Assembly (NCBI GenBank): GCA_947365245.1 | Contig: CANAWG010000002.1 | Location: 220,980 to 284,979 of the forward strand | Source of the DNA: an uncultured Oscillibacter sp. | GTDB taxonomy: Bacteria; Bacillota; Clostridia; Oscillospirales; Oscillospiraceae | DNA: 64,000 nucleotides | Direction: 5' to 3' | In this document: in pieces, positions 44,173 to 53,433 of the stretch | How positions within the stretch are numbered: the first letter of the stretch is position 1 | Layout: every line of letters begins with the position of its first letter | Position numbers and translations under genes: made by a program | Notes under the pieces: generated by a model | Databases searched by the model: none | Told to the model about the DNA's origin: nothing | Seen by the model: only the letters and a program-made list of their open reading frames with translations

Positions 44173-44357
44173 TGGCGGGTTTCGTTAGAAAAATAACGAC
44201 CCTCCGGGCTGTATTCTCTTGCGGCGCCTTTGGCGCGAAACGCCGCAATCCCAAAGCAGCGCCCACAATTGAATAGAGCCGATTATTTCTGAGGGGCGGA
44301 CAGTTTCCGCCCGACACTGACTCCCGTGGGGAGCAGTGATGTAAAGGAGAAATCGAC
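44173..44357 (+). promoter_or_regulatory. Structured 5' leader of the ABC operon
   Basis: About 185 nt with several stems: CGTTA/TAACG (44183-44198); then two mutually exclusive ones, TGCGGCG (44220-44226) with CGCCGCA (44241-44247) or GCGCC-TTT-GGCGC (44224-44236); GGGCGG (44294-44299) with CCGCCC (44307-44312); and CACTG-A-CTCCC-GTG-GGGAG-CAGTG (44315-44338) 5 nt before the RBS. No known riboswitch class is recognised. Confidence 0.5.
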
Positions 44358-45875
44358 ATGAGGAAGAAACTTCTCTCGCTCTTTCTTCTGGTCAGCCTCC
44401 TGAGCGCCGTACTCTGCGGATGCAAAGACGGCAGCGCAGCAGAGACCCCGGAGGATCGGGCGGCCGCCGGCCAGCTGGTCGTCGGCATCGCGCAGGACCT
44501 GGACGACAGTCTTGACCCCCACAAGGCGGTGGCGGCAGGAACCAAGGAAGTCATGTTCAACGTATTTGAGGGCCTGATGAAGCCCACACCCGACGGAGAC
44601 CTGATTCCCGCGGTGGCTGAGAGCTGCGAGCTTTCCGAGGACAAGACCACGTACACCTTTACCCTGCGTGAGGGCGTGCGGTTCCACAACGGCGAGCCGG
44701 TAGACACCGCGGATGTGGTATATTCCATCCAACGCTGCGCCGACGATACGGAGGGAGAGCCTCTGGTCCCGGCGCTTTCTGCTGTCAAGAGCATTACGGC
44801 GGACGACACCACCGTCACCATCACCCTGGACCAGCCCAATACCGAGTTTTTGTCCTACCTGACCCTGGCCATCCTGCCGGAGGGCTACGACCAGCAGGAC
44901 ACCGCCCCCGTGGGCACCGGACCCTTCAAGTTCGTCTCCCGGGCCGCTCAGGACAGCATCGTCCTGGAGCGCTTTGCGGACTACTGGGGCACTCCGGCCA
45001 GCCTCAACAAGGTGACTTTCAAGATCATGGAGAACGCGGACAGCATCATGGTCAGCCTCCAGAGCGGGGCCGTGGACCTGTTTGCCCACCTCACCAGCGT
45101 TCAGGCGGCCCAGCTGGGGGAGGACTTCAACATCGAAGAGGGCACTATGAACCTGGTGCAGGCGCTGTATCTCAACAACGCGGAGGCCCCCTTTGACGAT
45201 GTGCGGGTGCGGCAGGCGCTGTGCTACGCCGTGGATAAGCAGGGCGTCATTGACATCGCCTTTTCCGGCTACGGCCATCCCATCGGCTCCAGCATGTACC
45301 CCGCTTTCGGCAAGTACTTCGACGAGAGTCTCTCCAGCCGCTATACCCCGGACCTGGAGAGGGCCAGGCAGCTTCTCTCCGACGCCGGATACCCGGACGG
45401 CTTTTCCATGACCATCACCGTTCCCTCCAACTACCAGCCCCACATTGACACCGCTCAGGTTCTCGTAAACCAGCTCTCGCAGATCGGCGTCACCGCCGAG
45501 ATCCAGCTGGTGGAGTGGGGGACGTGGCTCTCCGACGTGTACGCCGGACGGCAGTTCCAGTCCACCGTGGTGGGCGTGGACGCCTCCAACATGACCGCCC
45601 GGGCGCTGCTGGAGCGGTTCAGCTCCACCGCCGGCAACAACTTTATCAACTACAATAACGCCGAGTACGACGAGCTGTTTGCCAAGGCCCTTTCTACCTT
45701 TGACGACGGGTCGCAGACCGCCGTCTACAAGCAGATGCTGCAAAATCTCTCGGACAACGCCGCCAACGTGTACATCCAGGATCTGGCGGACCTGGTGGCT
45801 GTCCGCAAGGGCCTGACGGGCCTCCAGTTCTACCCCATCTACGTGCTGGACCTGTCCGCGGTGCGGTACGAGTGA
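44358..45875 (+). CDS. ABC transporter substrate-binding lipoprotein, family 5 (peptide/nickel type)
   Basis: 505 aa. The lipoprotein signal has lipobox LCGC near residue 24. The SBP_bac_5 fold follows: YTFTLREGVRFHNGEPVDTADVVYS, VGTGPFKF and VRQALCYAVDK are family signatures. It captures a ligand outside the membrane for the four downstream genes. The five-gene order and short ATPases resemble both Dpp/Opp and Nik systems. Nickel-specific residues cannot be judged, so the ligand is left open. AAAGGAG is 8 bp before the ATG. Confidence 0.93.
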   Translation: MRKKLLSLFLLVSLLSAVLCGCKDGSAAETPEDRAAAGQLVVGIAQDLDDSLDPHKAVAAGTKEVMFNVFEGLMKPTPDGDLIPAVAESCELSEDKTTYTFTLREGVRFHNGEPVDTADVVYSIQRCADDTEGEPLVPALSAVKSITADDTTVTITLDQPNTEFLSYLTLAILPEGYDQQDTAPVGTGPFKFVSRAAQDSIVLERFADYWGTPASLNKVTFKIMENADSIMVSLQSGAVDLFAHLTSVQAAQLGEDFNIEEGTMNLVQALYLNNAEAPFDDVRVRQALCYAVDKQGVIDIAFSGYGHPIGSSMYPAFGKYFDESLSSRYTPDLERARQLLSDAGYPDGFSMTITVPSNYQPHIDTAQVLVNQLSQIGVTAEIQLVEWGTWLSDVYAGRQFQSTVVGVDASNMTARALLERFSSTAGNNFINYNNAEYDELFAKALSTFDDGSQTAVYKQMLQNLSDNAANVYIQDLADLVAVRKGLTGLQFYPIYVLDLSAVRYE

Positions 45876-45929
45876 ACCTATGAATGATCGGCCTCTCACA
45901 GGCCGGAGACCCCGAAGGGAGGCGAGACC

Positions 45930-46880
45930 ATGAAGTACGCTGCCAAAAAGATCGCGGCCATGCTTCTCACCATGGTCATCGTCTCCCTTTTGGCGTTTAC
46001 GGCGTTCTCCCTCATCTCCGGCGACGCGGCGGAGATCATGCTGGGCACCCAGGCCACGCCGGAGCGGCTGGCGGAGCTCCGGGCGGAGCTGGGGCTGGAC
46101 AGGCCCCTGCCGGTGCGGTACCTCTCCTGGCTCTCAGGCTTCTTCACCGGGGACCTGGGGGTCTCCATCCAGTACAAGCAGCCCGTGTGGGACCTGATCG
46201 CCCCCAAGGTGCTGGTGACGCTGTGCCTGAGCCTTTTGTGCTTCCTTTTGATCGCGGCGGTATCCGTCCCCCTGGGCCTCCGCTCCGCGGGGAAGTCCGG
46301 CGGAGCCCTGGACGGCCTGGGCACCGTGGTGAACCAGCTGTGCATGGCGGTGCCCCCGTTCTTCACGGGCATTCTGCTGTCCTGGGGCTTCGGCATCGTG
46401 CTGAAATGGTTCATGCCCGGCAGCTTTCCCGACCTGGGACGGGACTTCCTGGGCGCGGTGAAGTATCTCTTCTTTGCCGCCGCGGCCATCGCCATCCCCC
46501 GCATCGCCATGACGGTGCGGATGCTCCGCGCCACCATCCTCACGGAGATGCAGCGGGACTATGTACGCACCGCCATCTCCCGGGGCAGCGACCGCCGCCG
46601 GGTGCTGTACCGCCACGTGCTGAAAAACGCCCTGCCCCCGGTGGTGACGTTCCTGGCCCAGACCATGGCGGAGATTGTGGCCGCCGGCATCGTGGTGGAG
46701 CAGGTGTTCGTCATCCCCGGCCTGGGGCGGATGCTGGTGACCTCCATCTCCAATCGGGACTACCCGGTGGTGCAGGCCATCGTGGTGATTCTGGCTTTCT
46801 GGGTGGTGCTGGCGGGCACGGCGGCGGATATCATCAATACGCGGATCGACCCGCGGCTGCGGCTGGGAGGTGAAGTATGA
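45930..46880 (+). CDS. ABC transporter permease, DppB/NikB type
   Basis: 316 aa with six helices and the BPD_transp_1 domain. It has the typical N-terminal AAKKIAAMLLTMVIVSLLAF segment and LGLDRPLPVRYLSWLSGFFTGDLG, with the ATPase-contact loop ATILTEMQRDYVRTAISRGSDR. It overlaps the next gene by 4 bp. The 54-bp gap after the binding-protein gene has no terminator. Confidence 0.94.
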   Translation: MKYAAKKIAAMLLTMVIVSLLAFTAFSLISGDAAEIMLGTQATPERLAELRAELGLDRPLPVRYLSWLSGFFTGDLGVSIQYKQPVWDLIAPKVLVTLCLSLLCFLLIAAVSVPLGLRSAGKSGGALDGLGTVVNQLCMAVPPFFTGILLSWGFGIVLKWFMPGSFPDLGRDFLGAVKYLFFAAAAIAIPRIAMTVRMLRATILTEMQRDYVRTAISRGSDRRRVLYRHVLKNALPPVVTFLAQTMAEIVAAGIVVEQVFVIPGLGRMLVTSISNRDYPVVQAIVVILAFWVVLAGTAADIINTRIDPRLRLGGEV

Positions 46881-47680
46881 GACGGCAAAACGGATACCTC
46901 ACCGCCGGGCTGATTCTGGCGGGGGCGATGGCGGCGCTGATCCTCCTGGGCTTCTTCTGGACCCCCTGCGACCCCAACGCCATGGGCATGGACCGCGCCG
47001 GCCCCTCCCTGGCCCATCTCATGGGCACGGACAACTTTGGCCGGGACATCCTCAGCCGGGTGATGAAGGGCGCCGGGGCCACCGCCTCCATCGCGCTGGC
47101 CACTGTGGCCATCGGCGCGGTGTGCGGCACGGCCGTGGGGGCCCTCACCGGGTACTTCGGCGGCGTGGTGGATGAAGTGCTGATGCGCTTCAACGACGCC
47201 CTGACGGCGTTTCCCAGCGTCCTGCTGGCGCTGGTGGTCATCAGCATCCTGGGGCCCGGGAAGCGGCTGAACGTAATCCTGGCCCTGGGCCTGGTGTTCA
47301 TCCCCAGCTTCGCCCGGATCACCCGGACGGCGTTCGCCGCCCTCCGGGACGCCAACTACGTGCAGAGCGCCCGGCTCATGGGCGCGGGCAGCGGACGGAT
47401 TCTGCTGGTGCACATCCTGCCCAACGTCATGCACGTGCTGCTGCCGGCCCTCACCATCGGCTTCAACAACGCCGTGCTGGCGGAGGCCTCCATGAGCTAT
47501 TTGGGCATCGGCGTCACGCCGCCGGACGCCTCCCTGGGCTACATGCTCTCGGAGGCCCAGGGGATGTTTGGCATCGCCCCCTGGTACGCTGTCGGCACGG
47601 GCCTTGTCATCATCCTGATGGTGTTCAGCGCGGGCCTCATCGGCGAGGGTCTGCAGCGCGATCACGGGGAGGCGGTATGA
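46877..47680 (+). CDS. ABC transporter permease, DppC/NikC type
   Basis: 267 aa, on the short side for DppC. The HLMGTDNFGRDILSRVMKG motif and the ITRTAFAALRDANYVQSARLMGA contact loop are diagnostic. About six membrane helices. It overlaps both neighbours by 4 bp (ATGA), so the whole set is translationally coupled. Confidence 0.94.
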   Translation: MRRQNGYLTAGLILAGAMAALILLGFFWTPCDPNAMGMDRAGPSLAHLMGTDNFGRDILSRVMKGAGATASIALATVAIGAVCGTAVGALTGYFGGVVDEVLMRFNDALTAFPSVLLALVVISILGPGKRLNVILALGLVFIPSFARITRTAFAALRDANYVQSARLMGAGSGRILLVHILPNVMHVLLPALTIGFNNAVLAEASMSYLGIGVTPPDASLGYMLSEAQGMFGIAPWYAVGTGLVIILMVFSAGLIGEGLQRDHGEAV

Positions 47681-48471
47681 TGCTGGAGATCAGGAATCTG
47701 CACGTGAAATTCCACAGCCGGGACCGGGAGGCCGTGGCCGGCGTGTCCCTCACCATCCGGGACGGCGAGATCGTGGGCCTGGTGGGGGAGTCCGGCTCAG
47801 GCAAATCCGTCACCGCCATGAGCGTGGCGGGGCTGCTGCCCCGGAGCAGGTGCGACTACTCCGGCGAGATTTTGCTGGACGGCCGGGAGCTGCTGTACCT
47901 CCCCCGGGCGGATCTTCGGAAGATCCAGGGCCGGGAGATCGGCGTGGTGTTCCAGGAGCCGATGAGCGCCATGGACCCCCTGATGAGGATCGGCCCCCAG
48001 GTGGAGGAGGTGCTGGACATCCACCTGAAGCTCTCCAAGGCGGAGCGGCGGCAAAGGGCGCTGGCGGCTCTGGCGGCGGTGGAGCTGCCGGACCCGGCGG
48101 GCGTCTATGAGAAGTACCCCCACCAGCTCTCTGGCGGGATGCTCCAGCGGGCCATGATCGCCGCGGCCATCGTCATCCGGCCGAAGCTTTTGCTGCTGGA
48201 CGAGCCCACCACCGCCCTGGACGTGACCATCCAGGCCCAGATTTTGGAGCTTCTCAAGAAGCTGAACGCGGAGAGCGGCATCTCCATGCTGTTCATCTCC
48301 CACAACCTCAGCGTGGTGCGCAGGCTCTGCGGCCGGGTGGCGGTGATGCAGCGGGGCCTTTTGGTGGAGGAGGGGGAGACGGACCGGGTGTTCTATCACC
48401 CCCGGCACCCCTACACCCAGCGGCTCATCGCCGCCATCCCCACCCGGGGAGGAAGGGAGGAGACCCCATGA
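47677..48471 (+). CDS. ABC transporter ATPase, DppD/NikD type
   Basis: 264 aa. Walker [10 protein letters not shown], signature [15 protein letters not shown], Walker [12 protein letters not shown]. The C-terminus stops soon after [15 protein letters not shown], so the Fe-S/oligopeptide tail seen in longer DppD proteins is missing, as in NikD. Two ATG codons are adjacent at the start. It energises transport together with the next gene. Confidence 0.95.
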   Translation: MMLEIRNLHVKFHSRDREAVAGVSLTIRDGEIVGLVGESGSGKSVTAMSVAGLLPRSRCDYSGEILLDGRELLYLPRADLRKIQGREIGVVFQEPMSAMDPLMRIGPQVEEVLDIHLKLSKAERRQRALAALAAVELPDPAGVYEKYPHQLSGGMLQRAMIAAAIVIRPKLLLLDEPTTALDVTIQAQILELLKKLNAESGISMLFISHNLSVVRRLCGRVAVMQRGLLVEEGETDRVFYHPRHPYTQRLIAAIPTRGGREETP

Positions 48472-49202
48472 GCGAGGAACTGGTTCTCTCCCTCCGGCAC
48501 GTCACCAGCGGCTACCGGGAGGGCGGCCTTTTGCGGCGGGGGACGTACCAGGAGGTGCTCCACGACGTGACTTTCGACGTGCGCCACGGCGAGATCCTGG
48601 GCCTGGTGGGGGAGTCCGGCACCGGCAAGTCCACCCTGGCCCGGACTATCCTGGGCATGGTGAAGCCGGACCGGGGCGAGGTGATCCACTACACCAAGCG
48701 GCCCCAGATGATCTTTCAGGACCCCTACAGCTCGTTGAATCCCGCCTATCCCGTCTCCTGGATTCTGGAGGAGCCCCTGCGGATCTACGGCAAGTACGGC
48801 CGGTCGGAGCGCAGGCGGCGGGTGCGGGACATTTTGGACCGGGTGGAGCTGCCGGCGGAGTGTCTGGCGGCAAAGCCCTCGGAGCTCTCCGGCGGACAGC
48901 GGCAGCGGGTGTCCATCGCCGCGGCGCTGATTCAGCGGCCCCGGTTCCTCATTGCCGACGAGCCGGTATCGGCCCTGGATGTGACCATCCAGGCCCAGAT
49001 TTTGAAGCTGTTGAAAACGCTGCGGGACGAGCTGGATCTCAGCTACCTCTTCATCTCCCACGACCTGAACGTGGTCTACCAGCTCTGCGACCGGGTGCTG
49101 GTGATGAAGCGGGGCCGCATTGTGGAGCAGGGGACCGTGGCGGAGATCTTCGACCATCCCCGGGAGGCGTACACCCGCCAGCTGCTGTCCGCCGCGGAGT
49201 AA
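48468..49202 (+). CDS. ABC transporter ATPase, DppF/NikE type
   Basis: 244 aa. Walker [10 protein letters not shown], signature [15 protein letters not shown], Walker [11 protein letters not shown], ending in the short [15 protein letters not shown] tail. Start overlaps the previous ATPase by 4 bp. A GC hairpin (49210-49233) without T-tract follows. Confidence 0.95.
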   Translation: MSEELVLSLRHVTSGYREGGLLRRGTYQEVLHDVTFDVRHGEILGLVGESGTGKSTLARTILGMVKPDRGEVIHYTKRPQMIFQDPYSSLNPAYPVSWILEEPLRIYGKYGRSERRRRVRDILDRVELPAECLAAKPSELSGGQRQRVSIAAALIQRPRFLIADEPVSALDVTIQAQILKLLKTLRDELDLSYLFISHDLNVVYQLCDRVLVMKRGRIVEQGTVAEIFDHPREAYTRQLLSAAE

Positions 49203-49250
49203 CGATAAAGCCGCCCCTTTCGCGGGGGGCGGCAGCGGACCATAGGAACC

Positions 49251-50366
49251 ATGAAACATTTCTTTCTCCGACACAAAAAACTGCATATCTGGCTGCTGTC
49301 CGCCTTGGGCGTTCTGCTGGTGCTCCGGCTGTGCCGGGGAAACCGGGTCTGGATGAACGCCCTGGCGGACCGCGTCATCCTCCCCCTGCGGCGGGGGATG
49401 GGGGCGCTTTGCTACCGGGTGGACTTCTCCGTCATGGAGGTGCTCTACGTCCTGGCGGCCCTGGCGGCTCTCATCTACCTGGTCTGGAGCGTGATCGCCG
49501 TGGTCCGGGCCAGGGGCCGCCGGGGACGGCGGGCCTACGGCGCGGCGCTGGGCGCCGTCTGCGCCGCCGTGACCGTTTACACCCTGTTCTTCTTTTTGTG
49601 GGGCCTCGGTTTTTGGACCGACAGCTTTCAGGACAAGTCCGGCATCTACGCCCAGGGCGTGGCCCTGGAGGACCTCAAGGCTGTGACGGCCTACTTCGCG
49701 GAGCAGACGGCCCGGACGGCGGGGGACGTCCCCAGGGACGAGGAGGGCGTATTCGCTGTGTCCTGGCAGGAGATATTGGCGGACAGCCCCCACGTCTACG
49801 ACGCCCTGGAGGAGGAATTTCCCTTTCTGGCGTTTGAGGATTGGGGGGTAAAGCCCATGTTCTTCTCCCGCCTCATGAGCCGGATGGACTTTACCGGCTT
49901 CTACTGCGCCTACACCGGGGAGTCCAATGTGAACATCGACAGCCCCGCCTGCCTCCTGCCCTCCACCGTCACCCATGAGCTGGCCCACCAGCGGGGCGTC
50001 GCCTCGGAGCAGGAGTGCAACTTCCTGGCAGTGCTGGCCGCCACCACCAGCGGAAAACCGGCCTACGTCTACTCCGGCTGGCTGATGGGGTACATCTACC
50101 TGGGCAACGCCCTCTACGCCGCCGACCAGGACGCCTACTGGGCCATCCGGGAGACGCTGCCGGAGACGGTGCAGGCGGACCTCCGGTTCAACAACGCCTA
50201 CTGGGCCCAGTTCCGGGACTCCGCCGTCAAAACGGTCTCCAACAAGGTCTATGACCGGATGCTCAAGGCCTACGGCGACAGCCGGGGCATCCAGTCCTAC
50301 GGCACCGTGGTGGACCTGCTGGTGGTCTATTACCGGCCCGGAGCCAGTACCGCGCCCCTCCCGTGA
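49251..50366 (+). CDS. DUF3810 family zincin-like membrane protein
   Basis: 371 aa. Three hydrophobic segments in the first ~125 residues (WLLSALGVLLVLRLC; VLYVLAALAALIYLVWSVIAVV; AVCAAVTVYTLFFFLWGLGF) are followed by a soluble domain with the zinc-protease motif HELAHQRG and a downstream EQECNFLAV glutamate, the DUF3810 pattern. It probably acts on the outer face of the membrane. The substrate is unknown. The RBS is AGGA, close to the ATG. It lies 48 bp after the ABC operon and 77 bp before dacF. Confidence 0.85.
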   Translation: MKHFFLRHKKLHIWLLSALGVLLVLRLCRGNRVWMNALADRVILPLRRGMGALCYRVDFSVMEVLYVLAALAALIYLVWSVIAVVRARGRRGRRAYGAALGAVCAAVTVYTLFFFLWGLGFWTDSFQDKSGIYAQGVALEDLKAVTAYFAEQTARTAGDVPRDEEGVFAVSWQEILADSPHVYDALEEEFPFLAFEDWGVKPMFFSRLMSRMDFTGFYCAYTGESNVNIDSPACLLPSTVTHELAHQRGVASEQECNFLAVLAATTSGKPAYVYSGWLMGYIYLGNALYAADQDAYWAIRETLPETVQADLRFNNAYWAQFRDSAVKTVSNKVYDRMLKAYGDSRGIQSYGTVVDLLVVYYRPGASTAPLP

Positions 50367-50443
50367 CGCGGGGCCGCCACGGCCTGTCATGAATGTCCCC
50401 CGTTCCTCATAAGGTGTAGCAATGCTGCAAGGGGGGAATCTCT

Positions 50444-51571
50444 ATGAAACGACTGATCGCGCTGCTGTGCGCCCTGCTGGCGCTGACGGGCGGCGCCCGG
50501 GCCGTGGACGTCTCCGCGCCCTCGGCCCTGCTGATGGAGAAGGAGACGGGCGCCGTCCTCTTCGCCAAGGACGAACACACCCAGCGGGAGCCCGCCAGCG
50601 TCACCAAGGTCATGACGCTGCTTTTGACCATGGAGGCCGTGGACAGCGGCCAGCTGAGCTATGACACCATGGTCACCGCCTCCGCCCACGCCTGCTCCAT
50701 GGGCGGCAGCCAGATCTGGCTGAAGGAGAACGAGCAGATGACGGTGGACGAGATGCTCAAGGCCGTGTGCGTGGTGTCCGCCAACGACTGCGCCGTGGCC
50801 CTGGCGGAGCAGATCGCCGGCAGCGAGGAGGCCTTTGTGGAGCGGATGAACCAGCGGGCCAAAGAGCTGGGCATGAACGACACCACGTTCCAAAACGCCA
50901 CGGGCCTGCCGGCGGCGGGCCACGTTACCTCCGCCTACGACATCGCCCTCATGAGCCGGGAGCTGGTGAAAAACCACCCGGACATCCGCAAGTACACCAC
51001 CATCTGGATGGACACCCTGCGGGGCGGGGAGTCCCAGCTGGTGAACACCAACCGGTTGGTCCGGTTCTACCAGGGAGCCACGGGCCTCAAGACCGGCTCC
51101 ACCGACAACGCCCTCTACTGCCTCTCCGCCACGGCGGAGCGGGACGGCATGGAGCTCATCGCCGTCATCATGAAAGGGGCCACCTCCGCCCAGCGGTTCG
51201 AGGACGCCCAGACGCTGCTGAACTACGGCTTTGCCGGGTACACCCTGGCGAAGATCGTACCGGAGACGCCCCTGCCGCCGGTGCCGGTGACCCTGGGAAC
51301 CCAGGCCACGGTGCAGCCGGTGCTGGGGGACGGCGGGGCGCTGCTGCTGGAGAAGTCCCGGGCGGCGGATCTGCGGCAGAGCGTGGCCCTGGCGGAGTCT
51401 GCGGAGGCCCCGGTGGCCCCGGGGGACAGCCTGGGGACGCTGACCGTCACCGCCGGAGACGGCGGGAAGGTGGTGGCGGAGATTCCCCTGCTGGCGGGGG
51501 AGTCGGTGCCCCGGGTCACATTCGGGCAGCTGTTTCTGCGGACGCTGCGGACGGCTTTTTTGGCGGATTGA
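50444..51571 (+). CDS. dacF: D-alanyl-D-alanine carboxypeptidase (DacF type)
   Basis: 375 aa. Signal peptide (MKRLIALLCALLALTGGARA). Active-site motifs of the penicillin-binding S11 fold are in order: SxxK (PASVTKVM), SxN (SANDC), KTG (LKTGST). A C-terminal beta domain follows (residues ~265-375). It trims the terminal D-Ala from peptidoglycan stem peptides. In Bacillus the close homologue DacF is a forespore sigma F product, but no clear spore promoter was found here, so a vegetative DacA-like role is possible. The RBS is AAGGGGGG. Confidence 0.93.
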   Translation: MKRLIALLCALLALTGGARAVDVSAPSALLMEKETGAVLFAKDEHTQREPASVTKVMTLLLTMEAVDSGQLSYDTMVTASAHACSMGGSQIWLKENEQMTVDEMLKAVCVVSANDCAVALAEQIAGSEEAFVERMNQRAKELGMNDTTFQNATGLPAAGHVTSAYDIALMSRELVKNHPDIRKYTTIWMDTLRGGESQLVNTNRLVRFYQGATGLKTGSTDNALYCLSATAERDGMELIAVIMKGATSAQRFEDAQTLLNYGFAGYTLAKIVPETPLPPVPVTLGTQATVQPVLGDGGALLLEKSRAADLRQSVALAESAEAPVAPGDSLGTLTVTAGDGGKVVAEIPLLAGESVPRVTFGQLFLRTLRTAFLAD

Positions 51572-51615
51572 CCAAAGGCATCCCTATTTTTCGGCGGCGG
51601 GATGACGTTTTTCTC

Positions 51616-51644
51616 TTGCCCCGGGTCCGACGGAATGGTATAAT
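51616..51644 (+). promoter_or_regulatory. pgi promoter
   Basis: TTGCCC (51616-51621), 17 bp, perfect TATAAT (51639-51644). Confidence 0.75.
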
Positions 51645-51705
51645 TTAGCGTATTAGTCAGCATACTGAGCGGTATTCCCAGCACATAAGAAAGGATCGAT
51701 GATTT

Positions 51706-53043
51706 ATGTTGGATGTCAAGCTGTTCCAGATGGAGAGCTTTCTCTCCGAGCCCTATGAGGATTCCCTGGCTCCCCAGCTGAAAAGCGCCCATGAGCACCT
51801 CCAGGACGGCTCCGGCCTGGGCGGGGATTTCACCGGCTGGGTTCACCTGCCCCGGGACTACGACAAGGAGGAGTTCGGGCGCATCAAGGCCGCCGCGGCC
51901 AAGATTCAGAAGAATTCCCAGGCCTTGGTGGTTATCGGCATCGGCGGGTCCTACCTGGGGGCCCGGGGCGTCATCGACTGCCTGTGCTCTCCCAACTACA
52001 ACCTGAAAAAGAAGAGCACGCCCAACGTCTATTTCTGCGGCAACGGCCTCTCCGCCGACGCCATGCAGGAGGTGCTGGACCTCTTGGAGGGCGTGGACTT
52101 CTCCGTCAACGTCATCTCCAAGTCCGGAACCACCACCGAGCCCGCCGTGGCGTTCCGCTTCTTCCGGGCGGAGCTTGAAAAGCGCTACGGCAAGGCGGGG
52201 GCCAAGGAGCGCATCTTCGCCACCACCGACAAGGCCCGGGGCGCTCTGAAGTCCCTGGCCGACGCCGAGGGGTGGGAGACGTTCGTGGTGCCCGACGAGG
52301 TGGGCGGACGATACTCTGTGCTCACCGCCGTGGGACTGCTGCCCATCGCCGTGGCCGGCGTCGACATCGACGCCCTCATGGGCGGCGCGGCGGAGATGAT
52401 GGACCTCTGCGCCAAGACCCCCTCCTACGACTGCCCCGCCTGGCGCTACGCCGCCGCCCGCTTCGCCCTCTACAAGGCCGGGAAGCCCATCGAGGTGCTG
52501 GCCTGCTACGACCCCGCGTTCCGCTTCATGCTGGAGTGGTGGAAGCAGCTCTACGGCGAGAGCGAGGGCAAGGACGGCAAGGGCCTCTTCCCCGCCAGCG
52601 TGGAGTTCACGGCGGATCTCCACTCCATGGGCCAGTACATGCAGGACGGCACCCGGAACATCTTTGAGACCGTGGTGCGCCTGGGGGCGTCTGGCTGCCA
52701 GCTGTACGTCCCCCGGGACGAGGCCGACGGCGACGGGCTGAACTTCCTGGCCGGCAAGCCCATGGACTTCATCCGGGACCGGGCCATGGAGGGCACGCTC
52801 CTGGCCCACACCGAGGGCGGCGTGCCCAACCTGATCGTGGAGGCCGGCGGCAAGGACGCCCGGAGCCTGGGCCAGCTGATCTACTTCTTCGAGTACGCCT
52901 GCGGCCTCTCCGGCTACCTGCTGGGGGTGAATCCCTTTGACCAGCCCGGCGTGGAGGCCTACAAGAAGAATATGTTCGCCCTGCTGGGCAAGCCCGGCTA
53001 CGAGGACCGGAAAGCCGAGCTGGAGGCCAAGCTGAAAAAGTAA
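51706..53043 (+). CDS. pgi: Glucose-6-phosphate isomerase
   Basis: 445 aa, the Firmicute length. Sugar-phosphate-binding motifs are VIGIGGSYLGARGV and VISKSGTTTEPA, and the C-terminal signature ending GVEAYKKNMFALLGKPG carries the catalytic Lys region. It interconverts glucose-6-P and fructose-6-P. Its last ~50 nt are repeated 207 bp downstream beyond a structured insert, so the present end (KLKK-stop) may not be ancestral; the downstream copy ends KLN-stop. Confidence 0.97.
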   Translation: MLDVKLFQMESFLSEPYEDSLAPQLKSAHEHLQDGSGLGGDFTGWVHLPRDYDKEEFGRIKAAAAKIQKNSQALVVIGIGGSYLGARGVIDCLCSPNYNLKKKSTPNVYFCGNGLSADAMQEVLDLLEGVDFSVNVISKSGTTTEPAVAFRFFRAELEKRYGKAGAKERIFATTDKARGALKSLADAEGWETFVVPDEVGGRYSVLTAVGLLPIAVAGVDIDALMGGAAEMMDLCAKTPSYDCPAWRYAAARFALYKAGKPIEVLACYDPAFRFMLEWWKQLYGESEGKDGKGLFPASVEFTADLHSMGQYMQDGTRNIFETVVRLGASGCQLYVPRDEADGDGLNFLAGKPMDFIRDRAMEGTLLAHTEGGVPNLIVEAGGKDARSLGQLIYFFEYACGLSGYLLGVNPFDQPGVEAYKKNMFALLGKPGYEDRKAELEAKLKK

Positions 53044-53243
53044 TCCTGAGTGTTCTGAGAAAGGCTTGCCCAGCCGCCGCCGCGAATGCGGCGTACGAGC
53101 GTTTTGCCGCAGGCAAAACCTCGAACCTGACGGAATTCACTTCCGGCAGGTTGGCCAGATCCCGGGGCCCCCACGCGGCCTGCCGCGCGGGGACGCAAGC
53201 CCGGCTACGAGGATCGGAAAGCTGAGCTGGAGGCCAAGCTGAA
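52988..53243 (+). repeat. Duplicated pgi 3' end flanking an inserted element
   Basis: 52988-53036 (the end of pgi) recurs at 53195-53243, offset 207 bp, with two substitutions, both synonymous (GAC/GAT and GCC/GCT). The second copy ends in its own TGA at 53245-53247. The core insert is 53044-53194. Confidence 0.9.
53044..53194 (+). mobile_element. Short structured repeat element, copy 2 (after pgi)
   Basis: Same four-hairpin plan as copy 1 at 30548-30697. P1 is CGCCGC-GAAT-GCGGCG (53078-53093). P2 is GTTTTGCC-GCA-GGCAAAAC (53101-53119). P3 is AACCTGACGG (53124-53133) with CCGGCAGGTT (53143-53152), around the loop AATTCACTT. P4 is CGCGGC-CT-GCCGCG (53174-53187) with an outer CCCC/GGGG. Stem sequences differ from copy 1 while pairing and loop are kept. 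There is no coding frame. Confidence 0.7.
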
Positions 53244-53258
53244 TTGATCATAATTTGG

Positions 53259-53286
53259 AAAGCGGCGCCGAAGCGGCGCCGCTTTT
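53259..53286 (+). terminator. Intrinsic terminator after the pgi repeat
   Basis: AAAGCGGCGCC (53259-53269) pairs with GGCGCCGCTTT (53275-53285), followed by T. It may be the original pgi terminator, now beyond the insert. Confidence 0.75.
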
Positions 53287-53350
53287 CCCGCCCTTTCGAC
53301 AGGCGGTTGTAGAAATTTTGTGAATAAATCCCAAACTCTCGTTTTTTGCA

Positions 53351-53379
53351 TTGTTTTTTCCCGGGGACTATGGTATCCT
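53351..53379 (+). promoter_or_regulatory. Promoter of the P-loop gene
   Basis: TTGTTT (53351-53356), 17 bp, TATCCT (53374-53379). Confidence 0.5.
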
Positions 53380-53433
53380 TAGTACAACCAAATCTCCCCG
53401 CACGGAGATTCTAAATGACAGGAGTGATTTGAT

